This document shows positions 34,601 to 45,316 of a stretch of DNA of 64,000 bases, one piece after another. This DNA comes from Hordeum vulgare subsp. vulgare. Taxonomy: Eukaryota; Streptophyta; Magnoliopsida; Poales; Poaceae. Below the pieces are notes generated by a model that was given only the letters and a program-made list of their open reading frames with translations, was not told where the DNA came from and did no database searches. Numbering within the stretch: the first letter of the stretch is position 1; each line of letters starts with the position of its first letter. Made by a program: the position numbers and the translations under genes. The stretch is taken from assembly GCF_904849725.1 (NCBI RefSeq), contig NC_058524.1, positions 486,149,763-486,213,762 on the forward strand. The letters run 5' to 3'.

Positions 34601-35654
34601 CCGATGGTAGATGTAGAGGTAGCGTGCCGACGGCGATCACATCGACCTTTGAACCATTCCCGACGCGCATCATCACCTCGTCCTTGGTCAGTCTCCGCTT
34701 ATTCCGTAGTTCCTGCTTTGAGTTGCAAATGTGAGAAACAACACCGGTATCAAATACCCAGGAGCTACTATGAGCGCTGGTAAGGTACACATCAATAACA
34801 TGTATATCAGATATACCTTTAACGTTGCCGGCCTTCTTGTCCGCTAAGTATTTGGGGCAGTTCCGCTTCCAGTGACCCTTTCCCTTGCAATAGAAGCACT
34901 TAGTCTCAGGCTTGGGTCCGTTCTTTTTCTTCTTCCCGGCATCTGGCTTACCGGGCGCGGCAACAACTTTGCCGTCTTTCTTGAAGTTCTTCTTACCCTT
35001 GCCTTTCTTGAAACTAGTGGTCTTGTTGACCATCAACACTTGATGCTCTTTCTTGATTTCTACTTCTGCAGACTTGAGCATCGAGTACAACTCGGGAATG
35101 GTCTTCTCCATCCCTTGCATGTTGTAGTTAAGCACAAAGCCTTTGTAGCTTGGTGGGAGAGACTGGAGGATTCTGTCAATTATAGCATCATCCGGAAGTT
35201 CGACTCCAAGTGAAGTCAGAGGACCGTGTAACCCAGACATTTTGAGTATGTGATCACTGACAGAACTGTTCTCCTCCATCTTACAGCTAAAGAACTTGTC
35301 GGAGACTTCATATCTCTCGACACGGGCATGAGCTTGAAAAACTAGCTTCAGCTCCTGGAACTTCTCATATGCCCCGTGTTGCTCAAAACGCCTTTGGAGC
35401 CCCGTTTCTAAACTGTATAACATGCCACACCTAACCAGAGATTAGTCATCACTCCGCGTTTGCCAGACGTTCAGAATGTCCTGGGCTGCTGCGGGAGCGG
35501 GAGGGTCACCTAGCAGCGCATCAAGGACATAAGCCTTTTTAGCTGCTTCAAGGATGAGCTTCAAGTTGCGAACCCAGTCCGCATAGTTGCTACCATCATC
35601 TTTCAGCTTGTTTTTCTCTAGGAATGCGTTGAAATTGAGGTTGACGTTGGACAT
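31673..35654 (-). pseudogene. BARE/Angela-type gag-pol polyprotein, broken
   Basis: On the minus strand the frame begins MSNVNLNFNAFLEKNKLKDD at 35654. Gag runs to about 34930 with a zinc knuckle CFYCKGKGHWKRNC (~34864-34905). Protease WVFDTGVVSH is near 34740-34770. Integrase has HCRLGH (~34340), HTDVCGP (~34160), RSDRGGEY (~33960) and SERRNRT (~33850). Reverse transcriptase carries YVDDILL (~32640-32660). RNase H ends DPLTKPLPRAKHDQHHN near 31690. Breaks: stop at 35442-35444 in gag, a frameshift near 34400 between protease and integrase, stop at 33044-33046 at the start of RT, stop near 32870, and a changed integrase Cys (CEARLMGKM where CEACLMGKM is usual). The last ORF piece alone is 398 codons. 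The product would be the copia particle and enzymes; this copy cannot make them. Confidence 0.92.
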
Positions 35655-36925
35655 CTACAATATTTATAAAGACAACTTTTAGACTAAGTTCATGACAATT
35701 AAGTTCATTTAATCAAATTAAGTATGAACTCCCACTTAAATCGACATCCCTCTAGTCATCTAAGTGATACATGATCCATGTTGACTAACCCGTGTCCGAT
35801 CATCACGTGAGACGGACTAGTCACCATGGTGAGCAACTCCATGCTGATCGTATTCAACCATACGACTCATGTCCGACCTTTCGGTCTCTTGTATTCGAGG
35901 TCATGTCTATACATGCTAAGGTCGTCGAGTCAGCCTAGGTGTTCCGCGTGTGTAAATCTGGCTTACACCCGTTGTATGTGAACGTTAGAATCTATCACAC
36001 CCGATCATCACGTGGTGCTTCGAGACAACGAACCTTCGCAACGGTGCACACTTAGGGGAATACGTTCTCGAAATTTTAAGAGGGATCATCTTATTATGCT
36101 ACCGTCGTTCTAAGCAATAAGATGAAAAACATGATAAACATCACAATGCAATCATATAGTGACATGATATGGCCATTATCATCTTTGCTCTTTCGATCTC
36201 CATCTTCAGGCATCGCATGATCATCATCGTCACCGACGTGACACCATGATCTCCATCATCATGATCTCCATCATCGTGTCTCCGTGAAGTCTTCACGCCA
36301 ACTACTACTATCACTACTACTATAGCTAAACGTTAGCAATGAAGTAAAAGTAGTAAGCACATGGCGTTGCATCTCATACAATAAATTAAGACAACTCCTA
36401 TGGCTCCTGCCGGTTGTCATACTCATCGACATGCAAGTCGTGAAACCTATTACAATAACATGATCATCTCATACATCATACATGCAACATCACAACTTTG
36501 GCCATATCACATCACATGTCAAACCGTGCAAAAACAAGTTAGACGTCCTCTAATTGTTGTTGCAAGTTTTACGTGGCTGATTTTGGTTTCTAGCAAGAAC
36601 GCCTTCTTACCTACGTGACAGCCACAACGATGATATGCCAAAGCTATTTACCCTTCATAAGGACCCTTTTCATCAAATCCAATCCGACTAGAGTAGGAGA
36701 GACAGACACCCGCTAGCCACCTTTATGCACGGTGTGCATGTCTGTCGGTGGAACCAGTCTCACGTAAGCGTACGTGTAAAGTCGGTCCGGGGCGCTTCAT
36801 CCCACAATACCGCCGGAAAAGAATAAGACTAGTAGCGGCAAGCAAATTGACAAATCATCGCCCACAACTTTTGTGTTCTACTCGTGCATAGAATCTACGC
36901 CTAGAAAACCTGGCTCTGATGCCAC
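35655..36925 (-). other. 5' leader and PBS of the Angela-type element
   Basis: About 1.27 kb of non-coding leader, as is usual for BARE-1-like elements, ending at the 5' LTR. 'ggctctgatgcca' at 36912-36924 is the reverse complement of TGGCATCAGAGCC, a one-base variant of the Met-tRNA PBS (TGGTATCAGAGC). Confidence 0.8.
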
Positions 36926-38686
36926 TGTTGGGTAACGTAGCATAAATTCAAAATTTTCTTACGCATATTCAGATCTTCCTATGGAGAGACCAGCAACGAG
37001 AGAGGGGTAAGATCATCTTCATACCTTTGAAGATCGCTAAGCGGAAGCGTTGCTAGAACGCGGTTGATGGAGTCGTACTCGCAGCGATTCCGATCTAGTG
37101 TCGAACTACGGCACCTCCGCGTTCAACACACGTGCAGCCCGGTGACGTCTCCCGCACCTTGATCCAGCAAGGAGGAGGGAGAGGTTGGGGAAGAACTCCA
37201 GCAGCACGACGACGTGGTGTCGATGGAGAGACGAGGCCTCCCGGTAGGGCTTCGCCAAGCACCGGCAGAGAGGAGGAGGAAGAGGGGCAGGGCTGCACCG
37301 AGAGAGAGGGAAAACCGTGTGTCTCAATGGACAAAACCCCTCTCTATTTATAGGAGGAGGGGGAGGGGGGTGCGCCACCCCTAGGGTTCCCCCCCTAGGT
37401 GGTGCGGAAGCCACCAGATGGGAGGGGGCGGCGGCCAGGGCAGGGAAAGGGGGGGCGCACCCTAGGTGGGCCTTGGGCCTCACCTGCGCCTAGGGTTTCC
37501 CCCCTCCCCCCTTCTCTGGTGCGCATGGGCTGGGTGGGGGGCGCACCAGCCCACCTAGGGGCTGGTTCCCATCCCCACTTAGCCCATCTAGCCTCCCGGG
37601 GTCGTTGCCCCCCTTCGGTGGTCCCCCGGGGCCAACTCCGGTGGTCTCGGTGGTCCCGGTACGTTATCGGTGATGCCCGAAACACTTCCGGTATCCAAAA
37701 CCATCCGTCCTATATATCAATCTTTAGCTCCGGACCATTCCGGAGCTCCTCGTGACGTCCGAGATCTCATCCGGGACTCTGAACAACTTTCGGTAACCTC
37801 GTATAACAATTCCCTATAACCCTAGCTTCACCGAACCTTAAGTGTGTAGACCCTACGGGTTCGGGAGACAGGCAGACATGACCGAGACACCTCTCTAGCC
37901 AATAACCATCAGCGGGGTCTGGATACCCATGGTGGCTCCCACTTGCTCCACGATGATCTCATCGGATGAACCATGATGTCAAGGATTCAATCAATTCCGT
38001 ATACGATTCCCTTTGTCTGTCGGTATAGAACTTGCCCGAGATTCGATCGTCGGTATACCTATACCTTGTTCAATCTCGTTACCGGTAAGTCTCTTTACTC
38101 GTTCCGTAGCACGTCATCGTGTGACTAACTCCTTAGTCACATTGAGCTCATGATGATGTTCTACCGAGTGGGCCCAGAGATACCTCTCCATCACACGGAG
38201 TGACAAATCCCGATCTCGATTCGTACCAACCCAACATACACTTTCGGAGGTACCCGTAGTGCACCTTTATAGTCACCCAGTTACGTTGTGACATTTGATA
38301 CACCCAAAGCACTCCTACGGTATCCGGGAGTTTCACAATATCACGGTCGAAGGAAAAGATACTTGACATTAGAAAAGCTTTAGCATACGAACAATACGAT
38401 CTAGTGCTATGCTTAGGATTGGGTCTTGTCCATCACATCATTCTCCCAATGATGTGATCCCGCTATCAATGACATCTAATGCCCATGATCAGGAAACCAT
38501 GATCATCTATTGACTAACGAGCTAGCCAACTAGAGGCTTGCTAGGGACACATTGTGATCTATTTATTCACACATGTATTATTGTTTCCTGTTAATACAAT
38601 TATAGCATGAACAATAGACGATTATCATGAACAAGGAAATATGATAATAACCATTTTATTATTGCCTCTAGGGCATATTTCCAACA
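36926..38686 (-). repeat. 5' LTR of the Angela-type element
   Basis: 1761 bp, same ends as the 3' LTR. It holds an extra ~29 bp near 37625-37655 bounded by GGTGGTC repeats, best explained as a deletion in the other LTR. Confidence 0.92.
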
Positions 38687-39043
38687 ACATAATATTCACT
38701 TCTATGAAGATGCTGCTAGAATTGCTAAACCTCACGCTAGAGACAAACATAGGCCTATTGTTGGCACGCCTATTGTTTCTGTTAAGATAGGAGATCATTG
38801 TTATCATGGTTTATGTGACGTGGGTGATAGTGTTAGTGCAATAGAGATACTATCTGCCCTGTGGGAATTGTTAGGGATTTTTAAGTCTTGTGTGGTAAAA
38901 CGAAGTATCCTGCTGATTTCCTCGTTCTTTCTACTGCACAAGATAGCTTTTGTCCCATCATATTTGGCAGACCCTTCCTCAATACCGTCAATGCTCATAT
39001 TGGTTGTGAGAAGCAAACTGTCGCTGTTGGCTATGATGGTGTG
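38687..39043 (+). pseudogene. Element B protease region, cut by element C
   Basis: The coding text of B resumes as HFYEDAARIAKPHARDKHRP, then VSVKIGDHCYHGLCDVGDSVSAI, the retropepsin site of Athila-type elements (D-V-G-D in place of D-x-G-A), and after a frameshift [20 protein letters not shown] (near 38915-38975). It ends at GTGTG (39039-39043), the target duplication of element C. Coding picks up again at 50554 with [17 protein letters not shown]. Confidence 0.82.
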
Positions 39044-40559
39044 TCATGACCCACAAGTATAGGGGATCAACTGTAGTCCTTTTGATAAGTAAGAGTGTCG
39101 AACCCAACGAGGAGCACAAGGCTCTCATAAACAAATTTCAGCAAGGTAATAACTGAAAGTAGCGGTAACAAGTGATGGTGTAGTGAGGTGAAACGTAGCA
39201 GGTGAAAAGTAACAAGTAACAAGTAGTAGCAACGGTGCAGCAAAGTGGCCCAATCCCTTTTGTAGCAAGGGACAAGCCTGAACAAAGTCTCATAGGAGGA
39301 AAAACGCTCCCGAGGACACACGGGATTTTCTATCATGCTAGTTTCTTCATGTTCATATGATTCGCGTTCGTTACTTTGATAATTTGATATGTGGGTGGAC
39401 CGGCGCTTGGGTACTGCCCTTACTTGGAGAAGCATCCCACTTATGATTAACCCCTCTCGCAAGCATCCACAACTACGAAAGAAGAATTAAGAGAACGTCT
39501 AACCATAGCATTAAACTAGTGGATCCAAATCAGCCCCTTACGAAGCAACACATAGACTCGGGTTTAAGCTTCTGTCACTCTAGCAACCCATCATCTACTT
39601 ACTACTCCCCAATGCCTTCCTCTAGGCCTAAATATGGTGAAGTGTTATGTAGTCGACGTTCACATAACACCACTAGAGGAAAAGACAACATACAACATAT
39701 CAAAATACCGAACGAATACCAAATTCACATGACTATTATTAGCATGACTTATCCCATGTCCTCAGGAACAAAAGTAACTACTCACAAAGCATAATCATAA
39801 TCATGATCAGAGGTGTAATGAGTAGCATCAAGGATCTGAACATAAACTCTTTCACCAAGTAATCCAACTAGCATCAACTACAAAGAGTAATCAACACTAC
39901 TAGCAACCTTACAAGTACCGATCGGAGTCGCGAGACGGAGATTGGTTACAAGAGATGAACTAGGGTTTGGAGAGGAGATGGTGCTGATGAAGTGTTGATG
40001 GAGATGACTCCCCTCCGATGAGAGGAGTGTTGGTGATGACGATGGCGACGATTTGCCCCTCCGGGAGAGAAGTTTTCCCGGCAGGATCGTCCTGCCGGAG
40101 CTCTAGATTGGTTCTGCTCAAGTTCCGCCTCGTGTCGGCGGAGAATCCACGAAAAAGCTTCACCCTGATTTTTTTCCGACGAAACACTTCATATAGCAGA
40201 AGAGGGGGGGGCCAGTGGGCCACTAGGGCGCGCACAAGCCCTGTAGCCGCCGCCAGGGGGGCGGCTACCAGGCTTGTTGGCCCCTAGTAGCTCCCCTGTG
40301 GCACTTCTTTCGCCCAGTATTTTTTATATAATCCCAAAAAATTCCACGTTGATTTTCAGGGCGTTTGGAGTTGCGCAGAATAGAGGACTCAGACTTGCTC
40401 CTTTTCTAGTACAGAATTCCAGCTGCCGGTATTCTCCCTCTTCAAATAAACCTTGCAAAATAAGAGAAAAAAGGAATAAGTATGGTACCACAAAGTATAA
40501 TAACAGTCCATAAAGCGATAATTATCAACATGAAAGCATGATGCAAAATGGACGTATCA
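39044..40559 (-). repeat. 3' LTR of element C
   Basis: 1516 bp. The terminal base pair has changed (TCATGACCC instead of TGATGACCC at the left edge). It contains the hairpin with inner stem GTAGCCGCC/GGCGGCTAC (40243-40267). A 14-bp block present in the 5' LTR (near 49130) is absent. Confidence 0.9.
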
Positions 40560-42097
40560 ACTCCCCCAAGCTTAGACCTCGCTTGTCCTCAAGCGAAAAC
40601 CAAGATCCATAAACATGTCCACATGTTTAGGGATGAAGGTGTCGATAAAACATAATACGGACAGGAGGGCATCATGATCACACATAGAACAACAATACAT
40701 CATAAAGATTCTTATGGGAAAGTAACAATTCCTTCACAAAGTAAAGTATGAAACAAAAACCTTACCAAGAAGTAGCCAACAATAGTCTATAGTCATTGAA
40801 GCAATTGCAATTTACCATAACATCAGAAAGAGTCAAATAAGAGCTTGTAAAGCAAACCCACATACTCAATCATCTCTTTTGTTTTCCACAATTGTTACAA
40901 CTCACGTGGTACTCATGGTATCAAAGTTTCAGTTGGACACAGAGAAAGATAGGGGCTTATAATTTTGCCTCCCAACCATTTACCTCAAGGGTAAAGTCAA
41001 CAATAATAAAGCATAAGTACTCATCTCCAAGTTGATATATGAATATAGATCTTTCCCTGGCTTGTGATGGTAGCCAAGACAAAGGAAAAATAAGGAATTG
41101 GTGAAGATCACCATGACTCTTTCAAGGGTAAAAAGTAAAGGTACAAGATAGGCCCTTCGCAGAGGGAAGCATAGGTTGTCATGCGCTTTTGAGGTTTGGA
41201 TGTGTGTCCTCTTAGTGCGGAGGAACGTCATTTTATATTGCCTCCTGTTATAAAGAACTTTATTATGCAGTCTGTCGCTTTTATGTCTTCGTCATCACAG
41301 GTTCGTATAAAGCTTATTTTCCACACACTAATAGATCATACAGATTAGAGAGCAATTTTTATTGCTTGCACCGATGACGACTTACTTGAGGGATCTTATT
41401 CAATCCATAGGTAGGTATGGTGGACACTCATGGCAAAACTGGTTTGAAGGTTTATGGATGCACAAGTAGTATCTCTACTTGGTGCGGGATTTTTGGCTAA
41501 TATGAGGTGGAAGCAATCGTCACATGCTAAGGGATCTCTAATCATATAACATTGTTTGGAACTAAGCAAACACAATTCATTATGTTGTGTTCCTTGTCCA
41601 ACATCTACTTCTAAGCATGTAATAGTTTGGTGAGTGCTCACAATTGTAAAAAGTGTCTAAGATGATATATTTATATGTGAATCTCTCTTTCCTTATTACT
41701 TCTTATTAATTTCAACAATGACTGGGGTCTATGTTGGTCTATTCTCAACAAGTTTCAATCATCATACTTGTTATATGTGAAGCTATCACTTTCCATAAGA
41801 TCATCTCATGATCTTTCATGCTATGATTCTTTTCATACATTTGATCACGACACAAAACAAAGCCCTTGACTAAGATACTCTTTATTATATAGCTCGCAAG
41901 CTTGAATACATCGGGGGAGACACAAGGCAAAAAGACTCAAACTAAACACTAAAGACTTATTCCACTAAGAGAAGAAATAAAAAACTGAAAAGGAAAGAAC
42001 TAAAACAAAGGTAAAAGCAAAAGATATAAAGGTGATACGATACCAGGGCAACTCCCCCAAGCTTGGCACAAGCCAAGGGAGTTTCCCATACCAATGC
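40560..42097 (-). other. 3' untranslated region of element C with two PPT-like tracts
   Basis: 1.5 kb without a long frame, between the 3' ORF and the 3' LTR. 'actcccccaagctta' at 40560-40574 is the true polypurine tract on the minus strand. A second near-identical tract 'aactcccccaagcttgg' lies at 42050-42066, just after the 3' ORF stop. Next to it 'cttggcacaagccaag' (42062-42077) forms a small hairpin. Confidence 0.65.
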
Positions 42098-42484
42098 TTA
42101 GTTGTCTTCCTTTGGTGGTGATGGTGGTGGAGTCTTTGCCTTTGATTCCAAGAGAGTTATCAATCTTTGATTTATACCTTGGAGATCTGCGACATGGTTT
42201 TCCAGCAAAACAACTTCACGAGAAAGGGAAATATTGCGAGCACGAGTTGTTTCACAAAACCTCAAGAGTTCAATCAAGGATGGAGACAACACGTGGAGGA
42301 AGGGTTGGAGAAAATCCACTCCTTCAACGTCTTCAATGTTGAACATAGGTTGAACTTCCTCCCTAGCTTGGGTTTTCTCCTTAGCTTTGTCCCTGGCTTC
42401 CGTGACTTCTACTCTTTTTAGATCAGCATCTACTTCTTCTTGAACTTGAGGGAGATTATTCTCCCCGACAGATTCCTGAGACAT
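42098..42484 (-). CDS. Element C 3' accessory ORF (128 aa), function unknown
   Basis: An intact frame, MSQESVGENNLPQVQEEVDA to KTPPPSPPKEDN, downstream of integrase, in the place where Athila-type elements carry an extra ('env-like') ORF. It is acidic, with a heptad-like stretch LSREVVLLENHVADLQGINQ suggesting a coiled coil near residues 85-115, and a Pro/Ser tail. The last eight residues (PPSPPKEDN pattern) are shared with the 138-aa ORF of element B, while the N-terminal halves differ. No signal peptide or membrane segment is evident, so an envelope role is not supported. It has its own TATATATA box ~90 bp upstream. An intact frame beside a ruined gag-pol may be chance in a short ORF. Confidence 0.7.
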   Translation of the reverse strand: MSQESVGENNLPQVQEEVDADLKRVEVTEARDKAKEKTQAREEVQPMFNIEDVEGVDFLQPFLHVLSPSLIELLRFCETTRARNISLSREVVLLENHVADLQGINQRLITLLESKAKTPPPSPPKEDN

Positions 42485-42569
42485 CTTTGCTTTAAATCTG
42501 CGGCAGACAACAGGCTCGAAACAAAAACAGAGGAAAACTGCGCGATACAGAGATCAAAACCCTTGGGCG

Positions 42570-42578
42570 TATATATAA
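42570..42578 (-). promoter_or_regulatory. TATA-like box upstream of the element C 3' ORF
   Basis: 'tatatataa' (sense on minus: TTATATATA) about 87 bases before the ATG at 42484, directly after the GAAAAAATC motif and the GC-rich hairpin (42621-42720). The same order is found upstream of the B 3' ORF. A promoter role is inferred. Confidence 0.5.
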
Positions 42579-42768
42579 TGATTTTTTCTAGACCAGAAGG
42601 AGTGCTCCGCAAGAAAACGGAGTCCGGGAGGCACACGAGGTGCCCACAAGCCGTGTAGCCGCCGCCAGGGGGCAGACGACGACTACCAAGCTTGTGGCCG
42701 CCTCGTGCGCTCTCCGGACTGCTTTTTATTTTTCTATTTTTCCATAACTTCCAAACGGAGAAAATTTC

Positions 42769-43951
42769 CTACTGGAAAAGTTTCGGAGTCCAATTACTTA
42801 CCGAAACACATACCTCTTCGTTTTCAGGGTCTGAAACTGGCTGATAAACATCCCTTATGTACTCCTCTGGAGTTATGATATTGATGATATTGGTCTCAAC
42901 ATTTGTGGGAGTACCGGAGATATAATGCTTGATTCTCTGCCCATTTACCACTCTAGGAAAATTACCTTCCGTGTTATTGATTTTGATGGCACCGGAACGA
43001 TATACTTCCTCGACAACGTAGGGACCTCCCCATTTAGAGAGAAGCTTGCCTGCGAAGAATCTTAAGCGAGAATTGTATAGCAGGACATAATCACCTACAT
43101 TGAACTCTGGTTTTTGTATTCTTTTATCGTGCCATCTCTTAACCTTTTCCTTGAACAATTTGGCATTCTCATATGCCTCGGCCCTCCATTCATCTAATGA
43201 GCTAATATCAAACAACCGCTTCTCACCGGCGAGTTTGAAATCGAAGTTGAGCTCTTTGATTTCCCAATAAGCTTTGTGTTCCAGCTAAAGAGGTAAATGA
43301 CAGGCCTTACCGTAAACCATTTTATACGACGACATGCCCATGGGATTCTTATAAGCAGTCCTATAAGCCCATAGTGCAGCGTCAAGTTTACTAGACCAAT
43401 TCTTTCGAGATCTATTGACAGTCTTTTGTAAGATCAATTTGATCTCCCTATTACTCAACTCCACTTGACCACTAGACTGAGGATGATAAGGAGATGCAAC
43501 TCTATGGTTGACATCATACTTAGCGAGCATCTTGCGAAAAACACCATGAATGAAGTGTGAACCGCCATCAGTCATCAGATATCTAGGGACTCCAAATCTT
43601 GGGAAAATGACTTCTTTAAGCATCTTAATAGAGGTGTGGTGATCAACATTTCTAGTGGGGATAGCTTCTACCCACTTAGTGATGTAATTAACAACAACTA
43701 AGATGTGAGTATACCCATTGGAACTCGGGAAGGGTCCCATATAATCAAAGCCCCAGACATCAAATGGTTCAATGACAAGTGAATAGTTCACATGCATTTC
43801 CTGACGCTTACTGATATTCCATATTCTTTGGCATTCGTCACAAGAAAATACAAACTTACGAGCATCCTTGAAGAGAGTGGGCCAATAGAAACCTGATTGC
43901 AATACCTTATGAGCAGTTCTGTCTCCAGCATGGTGTCCTCCGTAGGCTTCG
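42769..43951 (-). pseudogene. Element C integrase
   Basis: Minus-strand text: [30 protein letters not shown] (HHCC zinc finger, ~43830-43950), [18 protein letters not shown] and VELSNREIK (D, D, E core), then [24 protein letters not shown] at 43285-43287 replaces a Glu codon after HLPL, and the same frame continues as [20 protein letters not shown] to [20 protein letters not shown] (the GPY/F-type C-terminal domain) ending at 42769. The N-terminal part is separated from the polymerase by the solo LTR at 43952-45316. Without that insertion the frame joins to ...ILQKCHS. Confidence 0.88.
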
Positions 43952-45316
43952 TGCAAGTGCATCTAGTGCCCCTTAGTGATTTTGGTGGTTTGAAGACTTA
44001 TAGGTTAAGTATCTAATGTGTTTATAAGTGTACACAGGATCTATAAGTCATTGAGGAGTTTGAGATAATTGAAGAATATCGACCCCTAAAAATGTATATC
44101 TTCAGTTGAAGAAATTGGTCTGAAACTAAAGAAATGAATCGAGAGGAATCTACGATGAAATTGATATTCCTGATGAAGATACTGATATTGAGAAGACCGG
44201 TGGTTCCTGAAGAAAATCATTCTGAAGAATTTGAAGCGTGAAGATTTACACTTTCTGTTTTACTTTCTTCGCATTTGAGTAATAGGAACACCGTACTGTT
44301 AAAGGAGGTCAAAGTAACACTATGGAATGGATTTCCTCATGATGCTCAACCCAAGCCTAATCCTACCAAAAGCCTCAAGTGAGGAATATGAGTGACATGA
44401 GGACTCTCACAGTTGAGGGTTCCGACCGTTTCGATAACCACGCCAAGTCACTGGTCTTATCCACTCCAACGGTGATATTATTTAAGGGCATTAGTGTCAA
44501 ATCATGTCGGGATGCTCCCAGGCTATAAATAGCCACCCCCCACAACCACTAGCTGGTTGGCTGCTCCGTTAGAAACTTACACTTGTCATAAGAGCAAGCC
44601 AAATTCCTCAGAGTCTTCGAGAGTAATTCATCAGTGAGGAAATACACCACCCACCGAAACCACAAACTAAACCTAGTGATTGAGCATCACTGAAGAAGTT
44701 GTTCCTGTGTGGGACTGAAGCCTTTTACCTTTGAGGACTGTGCATCCTCCAGACGGTTAGGCGTCATGGTCTAGAACGTTCCAGCAGTTCATTGTGGATG
44801 GTCGAGTGACCAAGTTTGTGAGGGTTTGGAAGTCTGCCCTGAAGACTTACCACGAGTGTTGGGTGAGGACTGTGTGTCCTTAGCTCAAGGAGAATACGGT
44901 AGGGACTGTGTGTCCCGGGACTGGGTGTCCTTTGGTTTCAATACCAAGCCGCTCCAAACCAGATGTACAACTTTCACAACAGTTGGAACTCTTTACTTTC
45001 CCTGTATTATGTGTTGATGACTTTCACTATGACTGTTCGAAGAATTTGCTGAAGACTTTCTCTGAATTTCCTCAACCCCAAATTCTTCACAATAGTTAAT
45101 CATCATTTGTATTCTGCGTGCCTGCTTACTGTGCAATCTGTTTTCACTTTCTTCACTCTGAAATACTGCTGGTGTGAACGTTTGCACATCTGATCCTTTA
45201 CTGTTTCCGCTGTAAGTTAGTCATCAGTGAGGAATTTCCTCAAAAGAAATTTCCTCAGTGATGAAATCCTAACAATCTCCTATTCACCCCCCTCTAGTCG
45301 ATATAACGCACTTTCA
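43952..45316 (+). repeat. Solo LTR inserted in element C integrase
   Basis: 1365 bp, TGCAAGTGCATCTAGTGCCC...AACGCACTTTCA, TG...CA ends, flanked by CTTCG (43947-43951) and CTTTG (45317-45321), a 5-bp target duplication with one transition. Deleting it with one target copy restores the integrase frame. TATA box 'gctataaatagccacc' at about 44523-44538 on the plus strand fixes orientation. The phrase 'tcctattcacccccctctag' near the end is common in Triticeae LTRs of this type. No internal region or PBS is present, so LTR-LTR recombination has removed the rest. Confidence 0.85.

Larger units (their letters stand above)
29913..38686 (-). mobile_element. Complete BARE-1/WIS/Angela-type copia element inside element B
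   Basis: 8774 bp on the minus strand: 3' LTR 29913-31640, gag-pol 31673-35654, 5' leader 35655-36925 with PBS next to the LTR, 5' LTR 36926-38686. Flanks are ATATA (29908-29912) and ACATA (38687-38691), a 5-bp target duplication with one change. Removing the element rejoins the gag/protease frame of element B. LTRs are similar throughout, except for a ~29-bp segment near 37625-37655 missing from the 3' LTR. The coding region has three nonsense codons and a frameshift, so it is non-autonomous. Confidence 0.93.

Noticed and set aside
44826..45187. Short ORFs on both strands inside the solo LTR
   Set aside because: They lie wholly within a block defined as an LTR by its ends, target duplication and TATA box, and show no domain.
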